Below are positions 8,781 to 16,230 of a stretch of 64,000 nucleotides of DNA, one piece after another (the stretch's first letter is position 1; every line of letters begins with the position of its first letter). This DNA is from Croceimicrobium sp963974215 (GTDB lineage: Bacteria > Bacteroidota > Bacteroidia > Flavobacteriales > Schleiferiaceae), in the NCBI GenBank assembly GCA_963974215.1, contig CAXBBL010000002.1, positions 310,001 to 374,000 of the forward strand, given 5' to 3'. A program made the position numbers and the translations under genes. The notes under the pieces were generated by a model. It did not search any database. It was not told where the DNA came from and saw only the letters and a list, made by a program, of their open reading frames with translations.

Positions 8781-8929
8781 CTTGATGGAAGTTTAACGAT
8801 AGCCACGCGATAGACTTTCTTCAGGCCTCATTATTCATCTTTTCTTCACAAGACCTTATATTAATGCATCGGCCCGAGACCACTAAAAATAAGATTATTA
8901 CAGTGCTAAATAAAGACCAATCGTCTCTT

Positions 8930-9231
8930 ATTCGCAAATTATGATAACTCTCTTTCTCTAAAAAATATTGTTAAAAATCCCAATATCATCATGGTACGAC
9001 TTTGCCGTGGCGATGAATGGCAAAAGTGACCATTATCAAAGCGACCTCATCATGCTAAATGATGTGTAAATTGGCCACATAACTACCATTTTGGTTGGCA
9101 TTACTATTGGCGATGGTGCTATTTTCGCCACTAATGCATGGGTAATTAAAGATTTACCTGCTAATACGATCGTAGGTGGCAATCCTGCAAGTGTACTAAA
9201 AGCTAAAAGCCCAGACCTAGCTCATTTGCTG
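8930..9231 (+). pseudogene. Decayed CatB/Vat-type hexapeptide acetyltransferase
   Basis: Two pieces of a xenobiotic acetyltransferase (XAT) fold can be read. The frame around 8956-8985 gives SLKNIVKNPNII, matching the family N-terminus (KNI..NPNIIVGDY). Another frame from about 8985 gives VAMNGKSDHYQSD (family MNGANHRMDG), then LNDV, a TAA stop where the conserved Trp of NDVWIG should be (about 9067-9069), then IGH and, from 9091, VGITIGDGAIFATNAWV.KDLPANTIVGGNPASV. So there is an in-frame stop, a frame change and loss of the middle beta-helix coils. The 3' end runs into a dispersed repeat (CTAGCTCATTTGCTGT at 9217). The open frame 9091-9279 is only this remnant. Confidence 0.7.
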
Positions 9232-9312
9232 TGGCCAGCTACCGTTGTACTGATCAAACTAGTGTTTTCCTTTTATTGAAAATCTGAGGCTTTAATTTTA
9301 GGTCGAACTTAA
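9217..9312 (+). repeat. Partial copy of the dispersed inverted-repeat family
   Basis: It shares CTAGCTCATTTGCTGT (9217-9232) and CTTTTATTGAAAA (9270-9282) with the copy at 56183-56282, at the identical spacing of 53 bases. It continues as AATCTGAGGCTTTAATTTTAG and GTCGAACTTAAGTTT, a slightly changed version of the right end found at 48.65 kb. It sits between the acetyltransferase remnant and the ppa promoter. Confidence 0.7.
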
Positions 9313-9335
9313 GTTTCAAATAACATTGCAGTCGG

Positions 9336-9343
9336 TACCTTTG
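9336..9343 (+). promoter_or_regulatory. Candidate -7 box TACCTTTG for ppa
   Basis: An exact TAnnTTTG match 22 bases before the ppa ATG, implying a very short leader. No convincing -33 TTG; that region is the right end of the dispersed repeat. Confidence 0.5.
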
Positions 9344-9365
9344 CAGTCAATTTCAAAGAAAAACC

Positions 9366-9911
9366 ATGAAAATCGATAAAACTAACCCCTGGCACAAAGT
9401 AAAGGTAGGTGATAAACAACCTGAAATTGTGAACGGAATCATCGAAATCCCCAAAAACACCCGCGCAAAATACGAGCTAGATAAAGATTCAGGTTTACTT
9501 TTAATGGATCGAGTAATTTACTCTTCCATGTATTACCCTGCTAATTATGGATTTATTCCGCAGACCTATTGCGATGATAAAGATCCCCTCGATATTTTAG
9601 TGCTTTCGCAAATAGATATCGTACCCATGTGCATTGTATCTTCTAAGGTTATTGGCGTTATGCGCATGATTGACAATGGAGAGTTAGATGATAAAATTAT
9701 CGCTGTGGCAGAAAACGATATGAGTGTAAGTCACATTAATGATATCTCAGAGTTGCCCAAGCACTTTATTAAAGAATTGAAAAACTTTTTTGAAGACTAT
9801 AAAAAGCTTGAGAATAAGACCGTAAGCATTGAGGAGTTTCAAGATGCGGCAACGGCTAAAAAGATTCTTAAACAAAGTATGATTGATTATCAAAATCACA
9901 TAAAGTCTTAG
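9366..9911 (+). CDS. ppa: Inorganic pyrophosphatase, family I
   Basis: Hydrolyses pyrophosphate to phosphate and so pulls biosynthetic reactions forward; cytosolic. The 181 residues match the usual bacterial length. The metal-binding signature is DDKDPLDILVL (about residues 70-80), with upstream active-site residues in KYELDKDSG and YSSMYYPANYGFIPQT, and the later YKKLENK block. Its -7 box, ATG and a strong terminator at 9931 make it a clean single-gene unit. Confidence 0.95.
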   Translation: MKIDKTNPWHKVKVGDKQPEIVNGIIEIPKNTRAKYELDKDSGLLLMDRVIYSSMYYPANYGFIPQTYCDDKDPLDILVLSQIDIVPMCIVSSKVIGVMRMIDNGELDDKIIAVAENDMSVSHINDISELPKHFIKELKNFFEDYKKLENKTVSIEEFQDAATAKKILKQSMIDYQNHIKS

Positions 9912-9930
9912 AGCAGCACTTAAAACGTTT

Positions 9931-9970
9931 AAAGACTTCCTATATATTAAATATTGGAAGTCTTTTTTAA
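9931..9970 (+). terminator. Terminator of ppa
   Basis: A perfect 10-base stem: AAAGACTTCC (9931-9940) with GGAAGTCTTT (9956-9965), followed by TTTAA. It lies 20 bases past the stop. Confidence 0.9.
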
Positions 9971-10047
9971 TATAAAACCGAAGTCGGAATATCACCTATG
10001 GCAACTGGTTAATCCAAATCGGATCTTTTTTAATTTTTGATGCGCAC

Positions 10048-10073
10048 AAAAAAAGGGAAGCCAAATGCTTCCC
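10048..10073 (-). terminator. Terminator for the barrel gene on the minus strand
   Basis: A perfect stem GGGAAGC/GCTTCCC (10055-10061 and 10067-10073) with a 5-base loop. On the minus strand it is followed by seven T. It lies 44 bases past the stop of the gene ending at 10117. Confidence 0.85.
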
Positions 10074-10116
10074 CTGTTTAGTAAAGTACATTATAGGATG
10101 TAAAATAGATTCTAAA

Positions 10117-10812
10117 TTAAAAGCGGTAACCAACAGTTAACCCAAAACGTGGATCGATTGAAAGTAAATCGGTTACATCTACTGTGGGCGCTGCATTATT
10201 AGAATAGCTATTAGAACTAACCAAGAAATAGCCAATACCCAACCATGAGCCCAAGGTTAAGCCTGATTTAAAGGCGTACATGTAACCAAAAGTAGTTCCG
10301 ATAGAAAGTCCAAAATAGCTAACATCGTAGTTTGTTAAAGTAGGAATCGGGAAGCCATTAGGATCATTTGGATCAGGAGCTAAAACTGTGGTTGTCAGCT
10401 CCTCGCCGCTTGTTGCAACACTACGAACTTTAAGATAACCACCTACGAACCAACGATCTAAACCAGGTCTACGATTAGGATCAAAATAATACCTAAACTC
10501 TGGGGCCACCATAAATCCTCTAAATGGCACTTCTTTTATTGTTGGAATCCCAAATCCTCCAAAACCGCCGGCAGTACTGGTAGTAGTAAGAGACCAGTCT
10601 ATAAAGCCAAGGCCCAAAACAACACTCATATTTTTAGCAAAGCCATATTCTACGTTTGCAGAGTAAATGCCACTAAAAATAGGTGAAAGATTAAGATGTG
10701 CACCAAAATTACCACCTTTGCGACGACGATCTTCATCTTCGCCTTCTGCAGAAGCATTAAAACTGGTAAATAAAATGGCTAGCGCAGCCAAAAAGGTAGT
10801 AGTTTTTTTCAT
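10117..10812 (-). CDS. Outer-membrane beta-barrel protein (231 aa)
   Basis: The signal peptide MKKTTTFLAALAILFTSFNASA is cleaved near residue 22 and followed by a very acidic/basic linker (EGEDEDRRRKGG). The rest alternates strands (NLSPIFSGIYSANVEYGF, FRGFMVAPEFRYYF, VSYFGLSIGTTFGYMY) and ends RFGLTVGYRF, a typical barrel C-terminus. It may belong to the DUF3575/OMP_b-brl group. No ligand can be deduced. It is monocistronic with its own terminator, and divergent from nothing close; the 216-base gap to 11029 shows no gene. Confidence 0.7.
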   Translation of the reverse strand: MKKTTTFLAALAILFTSFNASAEGEDEDRRRKGGNFGAHLNLSPIFSGIYSANVEYGFAKNMSVVLGLGFIDWSLTTTSTAGGFGGFGIPTIKEVPFRGFMVAPEFRYYFDPNRRPGLDRWFVGGYLKVRSVATSGEELTTTVLAPDPNDPNGFPIPTLTNYDVSYFGLSIGTTFGYMYAFKSGLTLGSWLGIGYFLVSSNSYSNNAAPTVDVTDLLSIDPRFGLTVGYRF

Positions 10813-11028
10813 TGTACTATTTATTGTTTGCTACAAATAAATGAATTGATGAGGTGAATTCCAAGAGATTGGAAAAAATTAAGTTAAATCTTGCATCCAT
10901 TTCTAAGAAAAAAGCAAAACACTATCTCGAGAAGCTGAATAAATAAATCAGCTAAATCCTTAAAATGAACTACTTAAAAAAAATTATATATAAATATTCC
11001 TAGGGAAATTTACCTCGTATTGACTCCA

Positions 11029-11631
11029 CTACTTGAGTTCTTTAAGGCCCTGATTATCTAGCCATTGTCCGACTGATTTATTCAGTTCTGGATAAAACTC
11101 CTTAAAAAGAGGTATAAGATCTGACTCTAACTCCTGCAATTGGTTGGCCGCTAAATTCATGGTATTCTTATAACTTGTTCGTCTGCTCATTCCTTCTAAA
11201 CTGCGACTTAAACCCTCATGCGTAGAATAATTAAACAACCAATTTCCCTTGGCCATATAATGCACCATGTGCGAAGCAGCTTCTGGTAATTCATCTTTTC
11301 GGAGATTAAATAGTTGATAGGCATACTCTGCAAAATCTGCCAACGACTCTTGATGCCAAAAATAATAATCGCGTGCTAAGAGATGATCGAAATAAATATC
11401 CAATACCACTCCACTAAACTTGCCCTGTAAAGGACGAATGAGCACTTTGGCCTCTTCTACCAGGGAGTGACTATCCGTAAAGTCATCAATAAAATGATGT
11501 AAATGTATACCGCGCTGTACCTCAGGAATAAACTCGCTAAACTTAGCTTTACGCGTGAAATCGGCCACCAAATTACCTAGCATTAAGTCATCATTTTTAA
11601 TGGAAAGACTAAGATGCGCTAAGTAATTCAT
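11029..11631 (-). CDS. Acyl carrier protein phosphodiesterase-like protein (DUF479)
   Basis: The AcpH family removes the 4'-phosphopantetheine arm from ACP. The start at ATG 11631 gives MNYLAHLSLSI, the canonical family beginning; the frame to 11724 adds 31 non-homologous residues. Family features: LMLGNLVADF, the HD-like GIHLHHFIDDFTDSH block and VVLDIYFDHLLARDY. Length 200 aa, as expected. It is divergent from the small gene at 11662 with only 30 bases between starts, so the promoters must overlap. Confidence 0.85.
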   Translation of the reverse strand: MNYLAHLSLSIKNDDLMLGNLVADFTRKAKFSEFIPEVQRGIHLHHFIDDFTDSHSLVEEAKVLIRPLQGKFSGVVLDIYFDHLLARDYYFWHQESLADFAEYAYQLFNLRKDELPEAASHMVHYMAKGNWLFNYSTHEGLSRSLEGMSRRTSYKNTMNLAANQLQELESDLIPLFKEFYPELNKSVGQWLDNQGLKELK

Positions 11632-11645
11632 GCTGCAAATATGTG

Positions 11646-11653
11646 TAAATTTG
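11646..11653 (+). promoter_or_regulatory. Candidate -7 box TAAATTTG for the 11662 operon
   Basis: An exact TAnnTTTG match only 8 bases before ATG 11662, implying an almost leaderless mRNA. It excludes the upstream ATG at 11641 as the start. Confidence 0.45.
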
Positions 11654-11661
11654 CAACTATA

Positions 11662-12051
11662 ATGAAGTTCACACGGCTTATTAGTATTTTTCTCCTTTGC
11701 ATTTACAGTTATTCTCAGCTGCAAAGCCTATTGGTTATTGGCGATTATATAATTGATTACCAAAGCTATAAATACGAAAAGTGCGAGAATAAAGATCGTC
11801 CCGAGTTAAAATGCAATGGAACTTGCCAGTTGGCTAAGCTTTTAGCTAGCCCCGTAAAAACAGCGCCTGAATTAGGCACTGTTTTACTTTTCCAAATTCA
11901 AGTATATTTAAGCCCAAGGGTAGAAATCCAGCTTCCTATGGCTAACAATAACAAAAGCTATTTCTCCTGCCAAAGCTTTAACCTTAAATCAGGGGTTTCT
12001 AAAAATTATCTTCCCCCTCCTAAAATTGAAATAGAAGCCCGTCTCATCTAA
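11662..12051 (+). CDS. Small envelope protein with a CNGTCQLAK motif
   Basis: 129 residues starting MKFTRLISIFLLCIYSYSQL, a signal or anchor segment. A second hydrophobic stretch (LLVIGDYIIDY) precedes a cysteine pair region: YEKCENKDRPELKCNGTCQLAKLL. I recognise this as a recurring but uncharacterised Bacteroidota type in which a hydrophobic N-terminus is followed by C-x6-9-C-x3-C and a basic/hydrophobic continuation; a metal or redox role is a guess. It is the first gene of a three-gene set (next start 22 bases downstream). The C-terminus is low in recognisable motifs. Confidence 0.6.
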   Translation: MKFTRLISIFLLCIYSYSQLQSLLVIGDYIIDYQSYKYEKCENKDRPELKCNGTCQLAKLLASPVKTAPELGTVLLFQIQVYLSPRVEIQLPMANNNKSYFSCQSFNLKSGVSKNYLPPPKIEIEARLI

Positions 12052-12073
12052 TTTCAATTTTTAATATTTCACT

Positions 12074-12961
12074 ATGCGATTTTATTCGTTGATCCTAATC
12101 ATTTGGGTTCAATCACTCTATAGCAATATCTCAGCTTGCGATGTTTGCGGCTGCGCCTCCATGGGTTTTAGCATGGGAGAATGGTCTCCTAATTCTAAAT
12201 ATAGTTTATCGAGCAACTATGGATTTCGCAACTTTACCAACTCAGGCTTTAAGGATAATTTTCATCTGGCTGAACTGGTTTTCACCTATCGTTTTAATAG
12301 CAAATTTCACCTCGAGACACGCTTACCAATTTTATGGGCAGAACGTCGTTATTCAGGCGCCTTACGGGCGAATGAGCAGCTGCAAGGCGTAGGTGACCTA
12401 AGTGTTAGTTTAGCTTATGAATTATTTTCAATACTAAGTACTTCTTCCTTACAAAGTCTTTATCTATCGGCTGGACTAAACTTACCCACGGGCGCTTACC
12501 AAAATAGCCTTGCGGAAGATCCATTAAGTCCCAATTTTCAATTAGGCACAGCCAGCTTAGACTACCAAGCCACTTTAGCTTATCAAATAAACACTAAAAA
12601 TTACATGGGCTTTGTCCAAACTGCCTATCTCCTTAATACACGAAATCGATACCATTACACTTTTGGAAATCAAGCATTTCTCAATTTGAGAATCGGTCGG
12701 AAAATAAAATTCAAAGAAGCGAAAAGTTCTTGGCTCTTTTTTGTTGGCCTTAGCGGCGAGCATTTTGCACGCGACATCAATGAGCGATCTTATTACCAAG
12801 CTGGGACAGGTGGGTCTGCTGCATTCGCAGATATTGGTGTTTACTACTTTTTAGATCACTGGCGTATCAGCCTAAGCTCCCAAAACAAAATTGCTCAAAG
12901 AAAAGACAGCAATTATAAAGCAGGAAATCAATTAAAACTGAAAATCAATTATTCCTTCTAA
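12074..12961 (+). CDS. Secreted transporter-like barrel protein with a CDVCGC N-terminus
   Basis: 295 residues. A signal peptide (MRFYSLILIIWVQSLYSNISA) is followed directly by CDVCGCASMG, a three-cysteine motif at the mature N-terminus, and then strands typical of an outer-membrane barrel (YSLSSNYGFRNF, FHLETRLPILWAERRY, SLYLSAGLNLPTGAY, YFLDHWRISLSSQNKIA) ending KLKINYSF. The LNLPTGAY-type block is common in proteins annotated as outer-membrane transporters. The CxxCxC head could bind a metal; that is inference. It shares an operon with the two flanking genes, and its stop overlaps the next start (TAATG). Confidence 0.65.
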   Translation: MRFYSLILIIWVQSLYSNISACDVCGCASMGFSMGEWSPNSKYSLSSNYGFRNFTNSGFKDNFHLAELVFTYRFNSKFHLETRLPILWAERRYSGALRANEQLQGVGDLSVSLAYELFSILSTSSLQSLYLSAGLNLPTGAYQNSLAEDPLSPNFQLGTASLDYQATLAYQINTKNYMGFVQTAYLLNTRNRYHYTFGNQAFLNLRIGRKIKFKEAKSSWLFFVGLSGEHFARDINERSYYQAGTGGSAAFADIGVYYFLDHWRISLSSQNKIAQRKDSNYKAGNQLKLKINYSF

Positions 12962-13353
12962 TGCGAAAAACTTGGATCAGCATTATAGCATTGATAAGTC
13001 TCTCTAGCTGCGAGAAAATTAAAGGAGTCGAAGGCCGAGAAGACATCGAAGGCCCAAATATCACCATTTTTCAGCCTCAAGTAGAAAGCTTTCGCAGTAA
13101 TGATACCCTGAAAATTGAAGTATTATTTAGCGATAACAATGGACTTCACGACGTGTACATTGGATTAAACGATATGACGGTAGGTTTAAAACGTATTCAC
13201 TGGTCGCTTCACGAGCACGGGCTCAATGCTAAAATCGACACATTTTATGTTTTCCCCAGCTACACAGGAAGTAAGGAGTATGTGTTACAAATAGAAAGCA
13301 GCGATCATAATAATAATCGCTGCTCTACTCGTAAACCTTTATTTTTAAATTAA
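12961..13353 (+). CDS. Small lipoprotein, DUF4625-like beta fold
   Basis: 130 residues; MRKTWISIIALISLSSC is a lipoprotein signal with Cys17. The mature part has PNITIFQPQVESFRSNDTLKI, LFSDNNGLHDVYI and YVLQIESSDHNNNR, a pattern of Ig-like strands resembling DUF4625 proteins, with several histidines (HDV, HWSLHEHG, DHNNN) that could bind metal. It is the last gene of the set starting at 11662, coupled to the barrel gene by TAATG. Its stop codon shares the palindrome TTAA with the convergent purS stop. Confidence 0.5.
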   Translation: MRKTWISIIALISLSSCEKIKGVEGREDIEGPNITIFQPQVESFRSNDTLKIEVLFSDNNGLHDVYIGLNDMTVGLKRIHWSLHEHGLNAKIDTFYVFPSYTGSKEYVLQIESSDHNNNRCSTRKPLFLN

Positions 13354-13601
13354 AGTGCGGCGAGACTAAACTCGTAGCTTTCAGTAATAGGATTAATTAG
13401 AAGTTTTTTACAGGCTTCATCTACCTTGGCTTGAGCGCTAGCTTCGTCAGCCGCCTCCACTTCAAGGTGGATGTGTTTACCGATGCGCACACCTGAAATT
13501 TCGGCTAAACCGATGTTTTTCATACTACTAGAAACGGCCTTCCCTTGTGGATCTAATAAGGCTTGATGTGGCATTACGTTAATTTCAGCTTTAAATTTCA
13601 T
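13350..13601 (-). CDS. purS: Phosphoribosylformylglycinamidine synthase subunit PurS
   Basis: Small subunit of the three-part FGAM synthase (PurSLQ) of purine synthesis; it bridges the PurL and PurQ subunits and helps ammonia channelling. 83 residues with the family pattern KFKAEINVMPHQALLDPQGKAV, GVRIGKHIHLEVEA and a C-terminal CKKLLINPITESYEF. No purL or purQ lies in this window. It is downstream of pssA, 11 bases apart and on the same strand, and is probably cotranscribed. Confidence 0.9.
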   Translation of the reverse strand: MKFKAEINVMPHQALLDPQGKAVSSSMKNIGLAEISGVRIGKHIHLEVEAADEASAQAKVDEACKKLLINPITESYEFSLAAL

Positions 13602-13612
13602 GGCTGTATAAA

Positions 13613-14326
13613 TTATTCAATTTCCCTGCTTTTGGGTTTAAAAAATATAGAAATAAGCAGGTACAAAGGTATAACAAAGGCGAAAGCCCGAAAGCGCAGA
13701 AGCGCAAAAAGTAGAACTATTGCCACAATTAATAAGATCCGTGACTTATTGGCCTTCCAGCTCAGGTCTTTAACCTTTAGTGACAGCAAGGGCAGCTCCG
13801 CCACTAAAAGCAAGGAAGAGGCGATAGTTAAGAAACTTAAGAAGAAAGGATGCAACAATATAGCCTCGGTAGTTGGGTTCTCAGTTTTAAGAGCCCAAAT
13901 TGCTAAAGAGTATATGAGGATCGTGTTGGCAGGGGTTGGCAAGCCTATAAAGTTCTCCGTTTGACGCGTGTCGATATTAAACTTAGCTAAACGCAGGGCC
14001 GAAAAAATAGGCACCAAAAAGGCTAAAAAAGGCAAGAATGAAGGTAGTGGCTCTCCACTGCGCGCTACCTCTAAAAAAAGGTGATAGAGCATAAATCCGG
14101 GCGCCACGCCAAAACTTACCAAATCGGCTAAACTATCTAATTGCAAACCTAATTCTGAATGCACCCCTAGGGCCCTTGCTACCAATCCGTCTAAAAAATC
14201 GAAAACTAGGGAAGCAGCTAAGAGATAGGCGGCAAGCACCACATTGCCATCAAAAAGAGCGATAATTGCAAACAATCCCGACGCCAGGTTGGCGAGGGTT
14301 AATAAATTTGGGATAACACTTTTCAT
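13613..14326 (-). CDS. pssA: CDP-diacylglycerol-serine O-phosphatidyltransferase
   Basis: Makes phosphatidylserine, the precursor of phosphatidylethanolamine, at the inner membrane. 237 residues with about seven hydrophobic segments. The CDP-alcohol phosphotransferase signature DG-x2-AR-x8-G-x3-D-x3-D is complete: DGLVARALGVHSELG followed by LQLDSLAD (about residues 46-68). The N-terminus (MKSVIPNLLTLANLASG) and FGVAPGFMLY are typical of PssA. It is followed closely by purS. Confidence 0.92.
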   Translation of the reverse strand: MKSVIPNLLTLANLASGLFAIIALFDGNVVLAAYLLAASLVFDFLDGLVARALGVHSELGLQLDSLADLVSFGVAPGFMLYHLFLEVARSGEPLPSFLPFLAFLVPIFSALRLAKFNIDTRQTENFIGLPTPANTILIYSLAIWALKTENPTTEAILLHPFFLSFLTIASSLLLVAELPLLSLKVKDLSWKANKSRILLIVAIVLLFALLRFRAFAFVIPLYLLISIFFKPKSREIE

Positions 14327-14410
14327 TTTTAATGGGCCTTATGAGGCAATATTAGTACAATTGTAGTGTTTAAAAGGACGGAAATTAATTTATTTGCCTC
14401 AAATATTCCC

Positions 14411-15481
14411 TTGAAAAAATTAGTACTACTTCTACTACTTTCTCCTCTGCTTAGTTGGAGTCAGGCACGAAAATATTCCAATGCTTTTTTAGAGATTGGT
14501 ATCGATGCGCGCGCCATGGCGATGTCGAATGCAGTTATTGCCTCCACTAACGATATCAGCGCAGCTTATTGGAACCCCGCCGGTTTGGTAGGTATTGAAA
14601 ATAGCTGGCAAGCAGCGGCCATGCACGCCGAATACTTCGCTAGTATTGCTCAGTACGATTATGCGGCATATGCGCAAAATATTGATGAGAATAGTACGGC
14701 CGCTATTTCTTTTATTCGCTTTGGTGTAGATGACATTCTGAATACCACCGACCTAATTGACCAAGATGGCAATGTAGATTACGATCGCATTACGCGCTTC
14801 TCCGCAGCAGATTACGCTCTTATCGGATCTTACGCTCGACGTTCCACTAATATTAAGAACCTTAGTTATGGCGCTAATTTTAAAATCGTTTACCGCCAAA
14901 TTGGTGACTTTGCCAACTCGATAGGCTTTGGTTTCGATGCAGGTTTACAATATAAAATAGGCAAATGGCAATTGGGCGCTAGCTTTAAAGATATCACCAC
15001 CACCTTTAATGCTTGGACTATTAACGAAGAAGCCTTCGGCGAAAGTTTAGAAATCACCAACAGCGATTTACCCACCGAAAATTTAGAGCTTACCATTCCC
15101 CGCATGCTCCTTGGTTTTGGCAGAACCTTTCAATTAAACGATAAGTACAGCTTACACAGCGAAATGAGCGCCGACTTCACCTTTGGCGGCAAGGAAAACA
15201 CCTTAATTTCTAGCGAAATTACTAACATCAACCCTAACCTTGGTTTGGAAGTAGGCTACTTAAATTTCGTTTTTCTTCGCATGGGATTTGGTAATGTAAA
15301 ACGCCTCACTAGTTTTACAAACGAGACTAGCTTTAGCCTGCAACCCAATTTAGGTATTGGCTTTTTATACCGTGGCATTTCTATAGATTACGCTTTAACC
15401 GACATTGGAAGCGCATCGGGCACTCTTTATTCGAATATCTTCTCTTTAAAATTTAACTTTGAGGACTTTAAAAAGTCTTAA
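14411..15481 (+). CDS. PorV/PorQ-family outer-membrane protein
   Basis: The family includes type IX secretion components that shuttle or attach cargo at the outer membrane, and FadL-like barrels of unknown role. Key N-terminal pattern after the signal peptide: FLEIGIDARAMAMSNAVIA then DISAAYWNPAGLVGI. The C-terminal strands end YSNIFSLKFNFEDF. The open frame begins at GTG 14366, but TTG 14411 gives LKKLVLLLLLSPLLSWSQ, a clean signal peptide, so I use 14411 (356 aa). It couples to the next gene by TAATG. The true PorV sits with PorU elsewhere, so this may be a paralog. Confidence 0.75.
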   Translation: MKKLVLLLLLSPLLSWSQARKYSNAFLEIGIDARAMAMSNAVIASTNDISAAYWNPAGLVGIENSWQAAAMHAEYFASIAQYDYAAYAQNIDENSTAAISFIRFGVDDILNTTDLIDQDGNVDYDRITRFSAADYALIGSYARRSTNIKNLSYGANFKIVYRQIGDFANSIGFGFDAGLQYKIGKWQLGASFKDITTTFNAWTINEEAFGESLEITNSDLPTENLELTIPRMLLGFGRTFQLNDKYSLHSEMSADFTFGGKENTLISSEITNINPNLGLEVGYLNFVFLRMGFGNVKRLTSFTNETSFSLQPNLGIGFLYRGISIDYALTDIGSASGTLYSNIFSLKFNFEDFKKS

Positions 15482-16230
15482 TGTTAAAAAAATACCGTCC
15501 ATTTTACCTAAGTGCTTCCCTACTCTATCTCAGTGAAGTTATACCCGCTTTGTATCTACTGAAGTTCTTGGCTTTAGCTCCGCTTATCTTGGAGCTACGA
15601 CAAAGTGGTAACTTCAATCGCAACTTAATCGGCATTTTGTTAACCATGAGTTCTTGGTCTCTTGCTCTTTTTTTAGGAGATGAAGTGAGCTCTAGCTACC
15701 CAGTATTTAACGGGCTTGCTTTAATTCTCTACTTAATTAGCAAAGAGCGTCTTGGGCCACAACGCTCTTCCTTGGCTTTACTATTCTTTTGGCTGAGCGC
15801 CGAAGGGCTCGCTTATACTTTTACCTTTTTCGAAAACTGGTCACACCCTTACAGTGAGGCCCTTTTCGATTTACAGTATTCCAAAAATTGGCTCAGCATA
15901 ACGGGTTTTTTAGGGGCTAGCTTCTGGCTATTATTACTCAATTATTTTGCCGCCTATTTGGGAAGTAAACAAGATCGTAGCAAATTAAATTGGCCCGCCT
16001 TATTAAAAGGCTTTGGACTCTTAATTCTTCTAGGTATTGTTATTCCGCTTGCCCTAAGTCCACAAAGCACCATTGATGCCATTTCGGAATATCCGAGCTA
16101 CAACTTAAAGCTCTTACCCGCCGACTTGTTCTTGCAGCGCATGTCTTATTTCCTTGCTTTCTTCCTCCTCCTATTTTCAGTAGTAAAACACATTTTAAGA
16201 AACAGTAAACGCGATGATAGATTTACGTAG
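15481..16230 (+). CDS. Lnt-like membrane protein lacking the nitrilase domain
   Basis: 249 residues, almost all in 7-8 hydrophobic segments. The middle part (ALLFFWLSAEGLAYTFTFFENW, SHPY, then LSITGFLGASFWLLLLNYFAA) resembles the membrane domain of apolipoprotein N-acyltransferase, in which W-x-HP, TG-x-G-x-SF and LLxN recur. The C-terminal nitrilase domain with Glu-Lys-Cys is absent: the protein ends in a last helix and a basic tail (VVKHILRNSKRDDRFT). The start overlaps the PorV-like stop (TAATG) and its last 17 bases overlap ltaE. The family assignment is by eye and moderate; the function without a catalytic domain is unknown. Confidence 0.5.
   Translation: MLKKYRPFYLSASLLYLSEVIPALYLLKFLALAPLILELRQSGNFNRNLIGILLTMSSWSLALFLGDEVSSSYPVFNGLALILYLISKERLGPQRSSLALLFFWLSAEGLAYTFTFFENWSHPYSEALFDLQYSKNWLSITGFLGASFWLLLLNYFAAYLGSKQDRSKLNWPALLKGFGLLILLGIVIPLALSPQSTIDAISEYPSYNLKLLPADLFLQRMSYFLAFFLLLFSVVKHILRNSKRDDRFT

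Noticed and set aside
8812..8840. CAGGCCTCA near 8820 as another repeat end
   Set aside because: Only an 8-9 base match to the element; no other parts follow at the expected spacing.
9747..9995. 82-residue minus-strand frame
   Set aside because: Antisense to ppa and crosses its terminator.
13563..13964. 133-residue plus-strand frame
   Set aside because: Antisense to pssA and the start of purS; Lys/Arg-rich shadow without motif.
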